NCBI RefSeq assembly: GCF_022808715.1
Contig: NZ_JAKZKX010000010.1
Span: 1 to 64,000, forward strand
Reading direction: 5' to 3'
Origin: Fundidesulfovibrio agrisoli
Lineage (GTDB): Bacteria > Desulfobacterota > Desulfovibrionia > Desulfovibrionales > Desulfovibrionaceae
Length of the DNA: 64,000 nt
The notes below the pieces were generated by a model. It saw only the letters and a program-made list of their open reading frames with translations. It was not told where the DNA came from and did not search any database. A program made the position numbers and the translations under genes. Positions 51,955 to 60,940 of this stretch are shown here, piece by piece (the stretch's first letter is position 1; every line of letters begins with the position of its first letter).

Positions 51955-53828
51955 GCCGCGCCTCCTGCGGGTTGCGGATTGCGCCCCCGGTGCCTGCCCA
52001 GCACCCAGAGGTTCCAGAGCATGAGCCTGTGGTCGGCTTGGCCCCGGCGGTGCTCCTCCAGGCGGGCGGCGGCCCAGGCCCGGTTGACGCCGTTAGGCAG
52101 GGCAGCGAGGTCCGGGGCGAGCCTGCCCTGGTGGAACCACAGGCCCACGGGCGCGCCGAAGCCCTTCTTCTTGCGGTCCAGGATGTCGGCCGGGACCAGG
52201 GGCTCCAGGGCCTTGCGCAGGATGTACTTGCCACGCCCGCCCCGGAACTTGAAGCGGTGCGGGATGCGCCGCACAAGCTCCACCAGGTCCGCGTCCAGGT
52301 AGGGGGCGCGCACCTCCAGGGAGCAGAGCATGCTGGCGCGGTCCACCTTGGTCAGGATGGCGTCCTGCAGGTAGAAGCGGGCGTAGAACTCCAGGGTCTT
52401 GTCCACCAGGTCCTTGGGGCCGGTCTCCTCCCAGGCGGCGATGGCCTCGGAGTAGACCTCCTCCGGGTCGCACGGCCCGGCCAGCAGCTCGGGCAGGTCG
52501 CGCGGCTCCACGGGGCCGAGCCACACCGGGTTCCACAGCGGCTTGGGGTAGCCCAGGGCGCTCAGAAAGCGGTTGACCTTGAAGGAGACGTGCATGTTGG
52601 AGTGCCCCACGGGCAGCCGCGCGGCCAGCATGCGCAGGGCCATGTGCACGGGCTTGGGGCAGAGCGCCGAGTATGCTTCGGCGGCGGCCAGGGCCTTGAA
52701 GGGGTCGTAGCCCGCGAACAGCTCGTCCGCGCCGTCGCCGCCCAGGGCCACGGTGACGTGGGGGCGCGTCTCGCGGCAGAGCAGGTAGGTGGGCAAAAGC
52801 GAGCTGTCGCCCATGGGCTCGTCCAGGCGGGCGGCCAGGTCCGGCAGCAGGTCCAGGGCGCGGTCCAGCCCCAGGGTGTCCTGGTTGTGCAGGGTGCCGT
52901 AGAGTTTGGCCGCGCGCAGGCTGTGGGCGGACTCGTCGAAGCTGGCCTCCTCGAAGCCGATGGAGAAGGTGCGCAGGCCCTCCACGCGCCGGGCGGCCAG
53001 GGCCGTCACCGAGGAGGAGTCCACCCCGCCGGAGAGGAACACGCCCAGGGGCACGTCGCTCATCAGGCGGCGGGCCACGGCCTTGTCCAAGAGCTCCCTG
53101 AGTTGCTCGGCCCACTGGGCCTCGGGGTCGCGGGGCAGGGCCTCCATGGGCTCCACGCGGTAGGCCCAGTAGCGCGACACGCGCCCGGAGAAATCGGAGA
53201 GGTCGATGGCGAGGTTGTGCCCGCCGGGCAGCTTGACAACACCCTCGTAGAGGCTGTTGGGGGCCGGGATGAAGCCGTGGGCGAAATACTTGCGCAGGGC
53301 GAGGGCGCTCACGGTGGCGGGTACGCCGGGGTGGGCGAGCAGGGCCGTGAGTTCGGAGGCGAAGGCGAACAGGCCCGGGCGCAGGTGGTAGTAGAGGGGC
53401 TTCTTGCCGAAACGGTCGCGGGAGAGGAAGAGCCTGTCGGCCCCGGCGTCGTGGATGCAGAAGGCCCACATGCCGCTGAGGCGCTCGGGCATGGCCTCGC
53501 CCCACTCGCGGTAGCCGTGCAGCAGCACCTCGGTGTCGCAGTGGTGGGTCTGGAAGCGGTGGCCCTTGGCTTCGAGCTCGGCGCGCAGCTCGGCGTGGTT
53601 GTAGATCTCGCCGTTGAAGGTGACGGTGAGCCCGCCGTCAACGGTGCTCATGGGCTGCGCGCCCGATGCCACGTCGATGATGGCCAGCCTGCGGTGCCCG
53701 AAGCCCACGTTGCGCCGGGCGTGCAGCCAGAAGCCCGCGCCGTCCGGGCCCCGGTGGGCCTGGCGGGCGTTCATGGCCTCCAGCGCGGCCCTGTCGCCCT
53801 GGCCCGCGAAGCCGCAGATGCCGCACAT
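51951..53828 (-). CDS. Asparagine-synthase-type amidotransferase (AsnB family) 2
   Basis: A 625-residue homologue of the first amidotransferase with Cys2 (MCGICG), FNGEIYNHAELR, PPi loop LSGGVDSSSV and ALGGDGADELFAGYD. Like exopolysaccharide-linked AsnB proteins it likely transfers glutamine nitrogen onto a sugar or lipid acid, rather than aspartate. Five bases separate it from the GT2 gene upstream. Having two paralogues in one 6-kb stretch suggests two amidated positions or substrates. Confidence 0.9.
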   Translation of the reverse strand: MCGICGFAGQGDRAALEAMNARQAHRGPDGAGFWLHARRNVGFGHRRLAIIDVASGAQPMSTVDGGLTVTFNGEIYNHAELRAELEAKGHRFQTHHCDTEVLLHGYREWGEAMPERLSGMWAFCIHDAGADRLFLSRDRFGKKPLYYHLRPGLFAFASELTALLAHPGVPATVSALALRKYFAHGFIPAPNSLYEGVVKLPGGHNLAIDLSDFSGRVSRYWAYRVEPMEALPRDPEAQWAEQLRELLDKAVARRLMSDVPLGVFLSGGVDSSSVTALAARRVEGLRTFSIGFEEASFDESAHSLRAAKLYGTLHNQDTLGLDRALDLLPDLAARLDEPMGDSSLLPTYLLCRETRPHVTVALGGDGADELFAGYDPFKALAAAEAYSALCPKPVHMALRMLAARLPVGHSNMHVSFKVNRFLSALGYPKPLWNPVWLGPVEPRDLPELLAGPCDPEEVYSEAIAAWEETGPKDLVDKTLEFYARFYLQDAILTKVDRASMLCSLEVRAPYLDADLVELVRRIPHRFKFRGGRGKYILRKALEPLVPADILDRKKKGFGAPVGLWFHQGRLAPDLAALPNGVNRAWAAARLEEHRRGQADHRLMLWNLWVLGRHRGRNPQPAGGAA

Positions 53829-53833
53829 GGGCG

Positions 53834-54796
53834 TCAGTCCTTGCAGGAGCAGTTGCGCGTCTTGTCCACGATGTAGGTCGGCTTGTTTTGCGACTCGTGG
53901 TAGGTGCGCATGAGTATCTCCGCGATGAGGCCCATGAAGATGGACATGAAGCCCATGAGGAAGAACAACGTGACCACCAGGGGCAGGGGGGTGGCGATGA
54001 AGCTCTTGTCCGCGAAGATCTTAAGATAGAGCATGAGCAGGAACATCAGGAAGGCGATGAACACCGAGACCAGCCCGAACCCGCCGAAGAGGTGCATGGG
54101 CTTCTGGGCGAAGGTGTCCAGGAACTTGACCACGATCAGGTCCAGGATGACCTTGATGGTGCGGTCGATGCCGTATTTCGAGACCCCGTGCACGCGCGGG
54201 TGGTGGGTGACGCCCACCTCCGTGACCTTGGCCCCCTGCCAGGTGGCGTAGATGGGGATGAAGCGGTGCATCTCGCCGTAGAGTTTCACGTCCTTGATGA
54301 TCTGCTTGCGGTAGGCCTTGAGCGAGCAGCCGTAGTCGTGCAGGTGCACGCCGGAAATCTTTGAGATGACGAAGTTGGCCACCTTGCTGGGCAGGTTGCG
54401 CTTCAGAGGGTGGTCCTGCCGGTCCTTGCGCCAGCCGGAGACCACGTCGTAGCCCTCGGCCAGCTTGGCCAGCAGGCGGGGGATGTCCGCCGGGTCGTTC
54501 TGGAGGTCGCCGTCCATGGGGATGAGGATGTCGCCCTCGGCGGCGTCGATGCCCGCCATCATGGCCGGGGTCTGCCCGAAGTTGCGGCGCAGGTGGATCA
54601 CCTTGACCCGCGGGTCGCGCTGGGCCAGCTCCCGCAGGCGGTCGGCGGTGCCGTCCCTGGAGCCGTCGTCCACCATGATGATCTCGTAGGGGGTGTCCAT
54701 CGCGCCGAGCACTTCCTGCAGGCGGGTGTGCAGGGGGGCGATGTTGTCCTCTTCGTTGTACAGGGGAATGATGATCGAGAGAGAGTTTTCGCGCAT
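53834..54796 (-). CDS. GT2 glycosyltransferase with two C-terminal helices (dolichol-phosphate mannosyltransferase-like)
   Basis: A 320-residue GT-A enzyme: SIIIPLYNEEDNI (about 7-19), DDGSRDGT (about 44-51), DxD motif MDGDLQNDP (about 94-102) and two C-terminal membrane helices (about 230-255 and 264-290). This plan matches undecaprenyl-phosphate or dolichol-phosphate sugar transferases such as ArnC and DPM. They load a sugar on a lipid carrier for use outside the membrane by GT-C enzymes; the next gene upstream is a polytopic GT-C-like candidate. Ends NCSCKD. ATG at 54796 is the likely start. Confidence 0.88.
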   Translation of the reverse strand: MRENSLSIIIPLYNEEDNIAPLHTRLQEVLGAMDTPYEIIMVDDGSRDGTADRLRELAQRDPRVKVIHLRRNFGQTPAMMAGIDAAEGDILIPMDGDLQNDPADIPRLLAKLAEGYDVVSGWRKDRQDHPLKRNLPSKVANFVISKISGVHLHDYGCSLKAYRKQIIKDVKLYGEMHRFIPIYATWQGAKVTEVGVTHHPRVHGVSKYGIDRTIKVILDLIVVKFLDTFAQKPMHLFGGFGLVSVFIAFLMFLLMLYLKIFADKSFIATPLPLVVTLFFLMGFMSIFMGLIAEILMRTYHESQNKPTYIVDKTRNCSCKD

Positions 54797-54854
54797 AGTT
54801 GGGTAGCCGATTACACCCAAGCGGCCCGCGCATCAAGGGCGGCGGGGGAACAGG

Positions 54855-56537
54855 TCAGGAGGCGGGGCGCAGGGCGCGCACGTCCACCAGGAAGCGGCCC
54901 CCGCCCGCCGGGATGCGGGGGAAGGCGGACTCGTCCAGCAGGGCGAAGCGCGTGCGGCCTCGGGTCATGTCCTTGATGGCCGCGCCGAAGGGCTGGAAAT
55001 AGGGGCTGGCGGCCAGGAAGTGGGCGCTGAAGTGTTCCGGGTCCACCAGGATGTAGTCCACCTTCCAGGCCTTGGCGAAGGCGGCCACGTCGGCCGGGTC
55101 CTGGGAGTAGTAGGCGGTGAAGAAGCCCTCCAGGCGGGGCAGCAGTTGGTCCCACAGGCCGCGGCTCCAGACGTGGGAGAGCTCGAAGGTGGCCAGGGCG
55201 TTGCGCCGGGAGAAGGTCATGACCACGTCCATGAGCTCGGGGTGCCCGGCGATCATGGCGCTCTTGGGCGTGGAGGCCTCCACGGCGGCGCAGGTCTCGG
55301 CCAGGTCGGAGTAGTCGTAGAGGGCCACGTTGTGCAGCCTGGCCCCGCCCGCAAGCGCCGCCAGCAGGATCAGGGCCGCCGTGGCCTTGCGCCCATGCGG
55401 CCGCACCCAGCGGCTCCAGGCTCCCGCCAGGCAGATGCCCAGCAGCAGGGCGTAGAGCAGGTTGAGCGGATACTGCACGTAGCGGTCCGGCAGGAAGAGC
55501 GTGAAGGCCACCATGCGCGCGGCCACGTAGAACAGCAGGAAGGCGGCCCCCACGCACCACAGCGGGCGCAGCCGCTTCAGGAGCAGCCTGTGGTTGACGG
55601 CGCGCAGCCCGAACCAGAGCGCGGGCGCCAGCAGCACCAGGGTGACGATGCCCGCGGCCAGCCCGAACTCCTTGAACAGGCCCACGCCCTCGAAGGGGTA
55701 GTAGACGAAATCCAGGAAGGGGTTGGGCAGGGGGGCGATTTCCAGGCGGCCCTTGGGGCCGAACTCGGGCCTGCCGATGGTCTCGGCCAGGCTGACCAGG
55801 GGGCCGAATCCCAGCTCCTGCACGTGGGCGTTGGCCCACCAGGCCGCCGCGACCCCGGCGAGGGCCGCCAGCCACCCCGACACCCACAAACGGGTGGGCT
55901 TGAGCCTCCCCTTGAAGAGCTTCTCCCCGTCGCACAGGCCCCCGGCCAGGAAGCAGGGCAGCCCGATGTAAGGGATGAAAAGACCCTGGAGCAGCACCGC
56001 GAACATGGCCCAGCCGCCTGAAAGCAGCAGCAGCACGTAAAGCGCCAGCAGCGGGCTGGCGAAGGCCCGGGCCAGGCCGCCGGAGATGTTGTCGATGAAG
56101 AAGGGCATCAGCCAGACCATGCCCATGCAGGCCCAGGACACGGCCCGCCCGCCCAGGCGCAGGCCGATGCCGCGCACCAGCAGGCACTGGGCAACGAACA
56201 GAATGCCCGTGAGAATCTTGGAGAAGGCGATGGGGCCGACGAGCGGCGCGACGAGCCTGTAGAGCGCCTTGACCCCGGGGCTCACGTAGGCCTGGGCGTA
56301 GTCGTTCAGCAGGGAGGGCGGATAGAGCTGCGGGTCGAGCCAGCGCTGCATCCAGTAGAGCTGCTGGCGCACGTCGTCGTTGATGGCGAACGGGTTGAAG
56401 AGCCGCTCGCCGTGGGCCAGCAGGAACACCAGCGCGCTCAGGCCCAGGGCCCAGAGCGCGTCGGTCGCGGGCGGCGGCGGCTCCGCCTGACCCGTGAGCA
56501 GGCTGATGTGCGCGCAGCGCGGCTCGTGCGTGGTCAT
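54855..56537 (-). CDS. Polytopic membrane protein, GT-C-like
   Basis: A 560-residue protein with about ten hydrophobic helices between 25 and 410 and a soluble C-terminal domain (about 410-560). An acidic NDDVRQQ (about 53) lies in the first extracytoplasmic loop, where GT-C glycosyltransferases carry a catalytic Asp. It would use the lipid-linked sugar made by the GT2 gene to glycosylate a lipid or protein on the periplasmic side. The family is not securely identified. It starts seven bases after the GNAT gene stop. Confidence 0.7.
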   Translation of the reverse strand: MTTHEPRCAHISLLTGQAEPPPPATDALWALGLSALVFLLAHGERLFNPFAINDDVRQQLYWMQRWLDPQLYPPSLLNDYAQAYVSPGVKALYRLVAPLVGPIAFSKILTGILFVAQCLLVRGIGLRLGGRAVSWACMGMVWLMPFFIDNISGGLARAFASPLLALYVLLLLSGGWAMFAVLLQGLFIPYIGLPCFLAGGLCDGEKLFKGRLKPTRLWVSGWLAALAGVAAAWWANAHVQELGFGPLVSLAETIGRPEFGPKGRLEIAPLPNPFLDFVYYPFEGVGLFKEFGLAAGIVTLVLLAPALWFGLRAVNHRLLLKRLRPLWCVGAAFLLFYVAARMVAFTLFLPDRYVQYPLNLLYALLLGICLAGAWSRWVRPHGRKATAALILLAALAGGARLHNVALYDYSDLAETCAAVEASTPKSAMIAGHPELMDVVMTFSRRNALATFELSHVWSRGLWDQLLPRLEGFFTAYYSQDPADVAAFAKAWKVDYILVDPEHFSAHFLAASPYFQPFGAAIKDMTRGRTRFALLDESAFPRIPAGGGRFLVDVRALRPAS

Positions 56538-56544
56538 GGAGGGG

Positions 56545-57672
56545 CTAGATGTCGCGGTCGTAGAGGCGGAAGGTGCGCCAGATGCGCCCGCCGAACATGA
56601 CCAGCGTCTTGTTCCACTTCACCAGCGATTCCGGGATCAGGGAGCAGTCGCAGTAGCTGTAGCCTGTGCGCCATTTGCTCTGCACGATCATGGTGTGCAG
56701 GATCAGCGCGTGGTGCAGCTTGCGCCACTGGTGGGATTTCTTCACGCCCATGATGACGTCGCGGGTGGCCGTGAGCGGGAACACGCGGCAATCCAGCAAC
56801 AGGCGGATCATGCCCCACCAGTTCAGGTTGCTGCGGATCTTGTGCAGGGTCACGTTGATGTCGGGCACCACCACGTTGAAGGCCAGCAGCTCGTCGTTCT
56901 CGATGATGAAGTTGATGAGCTCCGGGCGGATGATGGGCTTCATCTGCAGGAAGATGTCGTCGAACTGGCGCTCGGTCAGGGGCACGTGGCCCCAGTTCTT
57001 CTGCCAGAGGGTGTTGAACATCTCCAGCACTTCGGGCCCGCGCTTGAGGAACTCGCTGGTTTTGCCCTCGGTGATGGTCACGTTGGCGGCGGTGAGGATC
57101 TCGTCGCGGCGGGCCGTGAGCTGCTCGATGGTGCCTGGAAGCTTGTCGATGTTGTAGGCGAACCAGTCGAAAGCCTTTTTGAAGCCCCAATTCTCGACCA
57201 GCTTCTCGTAGTAGGGCGGGTTGTAGACGTGGAACATCACCGGACGCTCGTGGTAGCCCTGCACCAGCAGGCCCACCTCGTCGTAGATGCCGAAGGAGAG
57301 GGGGCCGTGCAGCTTGCTCTTGCCGCGGGCCTTCACCCAGTCGGCCGCTGCCTGGAACAGGGCGTCGGCGGTGTCCTGGTCGTCGATGCACTCGAAGAAG
57401 CCGAAGAACCCGGTGCTGGCGTCGTGGTGCTTCTCGTAGGCGAAGTTCAGGTGCGCGCTGATGCGCCCGATGACGCGCTCGCCGTCCTTGGCCAGGAAGT
57501 ACTGGGCCTCGCCCACCTCGAAGAAGGGGCCGGTCTTGGGGTCAAGGAACTTGCGCTGGTGCGACAAAACGGGGGGGACCCAGTGCGGGTCCCCTTCGTA
57601 GATGGAAAACGGGAGCTGGAGGAAATCCTCCATGTCCTGCTTGGTGGTTACTGCGACGATGCGTGCGGACAT
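56545..57672 (-). CDS. GNAT-like N-acyltransferase
   Basis: A 375-residue cytoplasmic protein with GNAT-like features in its first 200 residues (LPFSIYEGDPHWVPP, opening; ERVIGRISAHLN; GFFGFFECIDDQDTADALFQAA), the plan of double-GNAT proteins often called hypothetical. In Caulobacter the bacterial ceramide synthase is, as I recall, a GNAT-like acyltransferase, so this gene in a serine palmitoyltransferase operon is a good candidate to acylate the sphingoid base. That is inference. Confidence 0.75.
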   Translation of the reverse strand: MSARIVAVTTKQDMEDFLQLPFSIYEGDPHWVPPVLSHQRKFLDPKTGPFFEVGEAQYFLAKDGERVIGRISAHLNFAYEKHHDASTGFFGFFECIDDQDTADALFQAAADWVKARGKSKLHGPLSFGIYDEVGLLVQGYHERPVMFHVYNPPYYEKLVENWGFKKAFDWFAYNIDKLPGTIEQLTARRDEILTAANVTITEGKTSEFLKRGPEVLEMFNTLWQKNWGHVPLTERQFDDIFLQMKPIIRPELINFIIENDELLAFNVVVPDINVTLHKIRSNLNWWGMIRLLLDCRVFPLTATRDVIMGVKKSHQWRKLHHALILHTMIVQSKWRTGYSYCDCSLIPESLVKWNKTLVMFGGRIWRTFRLYDRDI

Positions 57673-57681
57673 AATTCTGGA

Positions 57682-58641
57682 TTATTTTTTCGGTATGATG
57701 GTCACAAGGCCCTTGAGGCCTTCCTTGAGCGTGTAATCCGCGTTGGGCAGGGTCAGCTCGATCTCATAGTAGGACGGCTGCTGGAGCGAGCTGGGCAGCG
57801 GAGCCCAGGGGATGCGGCTCACGGTGGCGGTGAACTCCTTGCCGGGCAGGGAGTCGAAGGTCACCTTGGCCTGGTCGCCCAGCTTGAGGCGCAGGGCCTC
57901 AATCTCGTGCACCTGGGCCCGGATGAGGATGGGGTCCAGCGTGCCCACCTGGAACACCTCGGCGTCGCGGCTGAGCTTCACGCCCGCGCGCAGCTCGGGG
58001 TTGATCCAGAGGATGTAGCCGTCGATGGGGGCCTTGACGATGCCCTCGGGCGGAAGCTGGCCGTAGTTGGCCTTGGGGCCGAAGCGTTCGCGGGCCTGCT
58101 CCAGGCGCTGCTGGGCCATGTCGCGCTCGAGGTTGAGCTTTTCCTGCAAGGCCACGCGCTGCTTTTCGGCCACTTCGATGTCCTGGGCGTTCTGCGCCAG
58201 GGCCTGGGAGGTGGCCATGTTCTGCTTCTCCATGACCTCCAGTTCCTTGCGGCGCACGCGCAACCGGTCGATATCCTTGCCGGTGGTGGCGAGCTGGTGC
58301 TCCAGGTCCTTGACGGTGGCCAGGGACAGGGCGCGCTTCTCGGCCATGCGGGTGTCCAGCGGGGTGTCGAAGGTCAGCAGCACCTCGTCCTTCTTGACCT
58401 TCTGGCCGATGCTGGCGTTCATGGTCATTATCTTGGAGGTGTAGGGCAGGGTCACCGTGAGCTTGACCGGGCTGTAGAGCTTGCCGGAGAAGATGATCTC
58501 CTGCGCCGCCGGGGACGGATCGGGCTTGGCCATGGTCTGAGCGGGGGCCTGGGGCTGCCCCGCGTTCTGGGGGGCCTGGGCCAGGGCTTCGCCGCCCGCG
58601 AGCATAAGGGCCAGGGCGAGGGCGGTCAGTCGCTTGTTCAT
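57682..58641 (-). CDS. HlyD/MacA-like membrane fusion protein
   Basis: A 319-residue periplasmic adaptor with signal peptide (about 1-22), a lipoyl-type beta domain split around a long coiled-coil hairpin (about 100-190) and a beta-barrel region (about 210-315). It should bridge the ABC permease and the TolC-like protein. The start abuts the stop of the outer-membrane gene with no gap. Somewhat short for MacA. Confidence 0.87.
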   Translation of the reverse strand: MNKRLTALALALMLAGGEALAQAPQNAGQPQAPAQTMAKPDPSPAAQEIIFSGKLYSPVKLTVTLPYTSKIMTMNASIGQKVKKDEVLLTFDTPLDTRMAEKRALSLATVKDLEHQLATTGKDIDRLRVRRKELEVMEKQNMATSQALAQNAQDIEVAEKQRVALQEKLNLERDMAQQRLEQARERFGPKANYGQLPPEGIVKAPIDGYILWINPELRAGVKLSRDAEVFQVGTLDPILIRAQVHEIEALRLKLGDQAKVTFDSLPGKEFTATVSRIPWAPLPSSLQQPSYYEIELTLPNADYTLKEGLKGLVTIIPKK

Positions 58642-60237
58642 CTATTTCTCCCAGGAGGTCACGTCGACGTACTGCGACTGCAGGTCGCCGGAGAGGTGCT
58701 TGAGCGTCAGCAGGGCGATGTCGCGCTGGGTCTTGACCAGGATCATCTTCTGGTAGTCGTCGTAATAGGCGAGGCGGTCGGTCATGAAGCGGTCGAAGTC
58801 GATCTGCCCGGTCTTGTGGCGGTATTCGGTCTGCTCGTCCTGGAGTTTGGCCAGGTCGGACTTGGCCGTGGCCAGGGTCAGGTCGCTGTTGGCGCCCATA
58901 TACTCTGAGAGGGCCTTCTGCACGGTGACCATGAGCTCGAAATCCTTGGCGCGGGTGGTGGCCTGAACCTGATCGAGCTTCTTGTACTGGCGGGCAACGT
59001 CGCGGCCCTTGGTCCAATAGTCCAGGGGCATGGAGATGTTCAGGCCGGGGTAGAAGGGGATGCCTTTCTCCAGCTTGCGCTGTTCGCTGGAGAGGGCGTC
59101 CTGCGTCTGGAAGGTGAAGCCGAAGCTGGGCATCATCTTCACGTAGGAGAGCCCGATGTTTTTCTTCTGCAGGCGCTTCTCGTACTCGGCCATGCGCAGG
59201 TCGAAGCTGGCGGCGCGGACCTTGTCGTCCGTCACGTCGGCAGGGGCGAACTTGCCCAGGATCTGCTGCTTGGCGTTCTCGGGCTTGAGTTCGAGCTTCT
59301 GGCTGAAGGGCACGCCCAGGATGAACTTGATGTCGTCGAGCACCATCTGGCGGGAGGTGAAGAGCTTGTCCTCTTCGGCCTTGGTCATCTGGACGCGGGT
59401 CTCGGCGATGCGCAGATCGAGCTGCGTGGCCTGGCCCATGCTCTGCCTGGTCTTGAAGAAGTTCAGGTTCATGGTGGCCAAATCCTGCTTCTTGCGGATG
59501 ACTTCGCGCTGCTCGGCCATGGCCTGGAGCTGCAGGAAGTCCATGGCCAGGCGGCGGATGCCCTCGCCGATGACCTTGAGGTGGGACAGGATGGCCATGT
59601 TGGTCATCTCGTTGCGGGCGTGGACCTCGAATCCGGAGAGGACGGGGTTCCACTGGCCGGTGGAGAAGCCGATGGTGTAGGGCTTGGAGTTGGTGGAGCT
59701 GTCGGTCTGCGGCGGGAGCTTGAACCAGTAGGTCGTGTTGATGCTCACCGTGGGGATGAAGGTGGACCAGGCGTCCTGCACGTCCAGCCGCCGGGACTCG
59801 ATCTCCAGGGCGGATTTGACCAGCATGGGCGACTGCACCAGGGCCACGCGCACGCACTCGTTGAAGTCGGCAGGGCTCTTGATGCTGGTGGACCCGTGCA
59901 CGGCGTCGCCCGCGAGCACCGCCCCGGCCGGGATGGGGCCGGCGGTGGTGGCGGTGGCCTTGTCGGCGGGCATCTCCTTGGAGAGCGGGGCCTCCTTGGA
60001 GGCGGTCGCATCCTTGGAGGCGGACGTATCCTTGCCCGGCTGCGCCAGGGGCTGCGCGGGCCTGTCCGCCCCGGCGGGGGGCGAATCCGGCAGGGATTCG
60101 TACTGCTGGGGCTTGCCGGAGGAGGCCTTGGGCGCCGCCAGGGCCTGGCCCAGGGGCGCGAGCGCGAAGCACAGGCACAGGGCGAGAATGCGCCACATGG
60201 GGCGGGCCGCAGTGGAGGCAGTGGTGCGATGCGTCAT
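58642..60237 (-). CDS. TolC-like outer-membrane efflux protein
   Basis: A 531-residue TolC-family protein with a signal peptide (about 1-35), a Lys/Ala/Ser-rich linker (about 40-105, with KDATASKEAPLSKE-type repeats) and two long helical halves (about 120-525), each rich in coiled-coil heptads. It forms the outer-membrane exit duct. The long N-terminal linker is unusual for the family. ATG at 60237, ten bases after the ATPase gene. Confidence 0.87.
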   Translation of the reverse strand: MTHRTTASTAARPMWRILALCLCFALAPLGQALAAPKASSGKPQQYESLPDSPPAGADRPAQPLAQPGKDTSASKDATASKEAPLSKEMPADKATATTAGPIPAGAVLAGDAVHGSTSIKSPADFNECVRVALVQSPMLVKSALEIESRRLDVQDAWSTFIPTVSINTTYWFKLPPQTDSSTNSKPYTIGFSTGQWNPVLSGFEVHARNEMTNMAILSHLKVIGEGIRRLAMDFLQLQAMAEQREVIRKKQDLATMNLNFFKTRQSMGQATQLDLRIAETRVQMTKAEEDKLFTSRQMVLDDIKFILGVPFSQKLELKPENAKQQILGKFAPADVTDDKVRAASFDLRMAEYEKRLQKKNIGLSYVKMMPSFGFTFQTQDALSSEQRKLEKGIPFYPGLNISMPLDYWTKGRDVARQYKKLDQVQATTRAKDFELMVTVQKALSEYMGANSDLTLATAKSDLAKLQDEQTEYRHKTGQIDFDRFMTDRLAYYDDYQKMILVKTQRDIALLTLKHLSGDLQSQYVDVTSWEK

Positions 60238-60247
60238 GTGTTTCCCG

Positions 60248-60940
60248 TCAGTAGGGCTTGAGCACGCCGTCGGAGAGCAGGCATTTGCGCGTGCAGCGTT
60301 CAGCGGTGGCGGCATCGTGGGTGACGATGACCATGGCCACGCGCGCCTCTTCGGTGATCTTCACGAAATAATCCATCACGCGCTCGGAGTTGTCCTTGTC
60401 CAACTGGCCGGTGGGTTCGTCGGCCAGAATGAACTCGGGCTCGTTGACCAGGGCCCGCGCGATGGACACGCGCTGCCGCTCGCCGCCGGAGAGGCGGTTG
60501 GAGGGCTGGCGCACGCGGTGTTCCAGGTTGACCCTTTGCAGGGCCTCCATGATTTTGTGTTCCCTCTCGTGGCGTTTAACCCCGGTATAGATCAGGGGCA
60601 ACTCCAAATTCTCGTAGACCGTGGAATTTTCGAGCAAATCGCAGCTCTGGAACACGAAGCCCATCTTCTCGCGGCGAAAGACCGCCTGGGCGTCGCGGTT
60701 CAGGTTGAGCACGTCCACCCCGGCGATGGTGTAGCTGCCCGAGGTGGGCGGCTGGAAGATGCCCAGGATGAACAGCATGGTGGACTTGCCCGAACCCGAG
60801 GGGCCCATGATGGCGAGCATCTCGCCCCGGTTCACCTCGAGGTTGATGTCCTTGAGTACCTTGATCTGCTCCGAGCCCGACGCGTAGGTCTTGCTCAGGT
60901 GGCGGATGTCGATGACGCGGTCGGAATGTCCGTTATTCAT
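60248..60940 (-). CDS. MacB/LolD-like ABC transporter ATPase
   Basis: A 230-residue ATPase with Walker [10 protein letters not shown] (about 44-52), signature LSGGERQR (about 148-155), Walker [10 protein letters not shown] and the H-loop VTHD. This is the MacB/LolD subfamily of mechanotransmission ABC systems. The ATG at 60940 overlaps the end of the permease gene by eight bases. Confidence 0.93.
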   Translation of the reverse strand: MNNGHSDRVIDIRHLSKTYASGSEQIKVLKDINLEVNRGEMLAIMGPSGSGKSTMLFILGIFQPPTSGSYTIAGVDVLNLNRDAQAVFRREKMGFVFQSCDLLENSTVYENLELPLIYTGVKRHEREHKIMEALQRVNLEHRVRQPSNRLSGGERQRVSIARALVNEPEFILADEPTGQLDKDNSERVMDYFVKITEEARVAMVIVTHDAATAERCTRKCLLSDGVLKPY

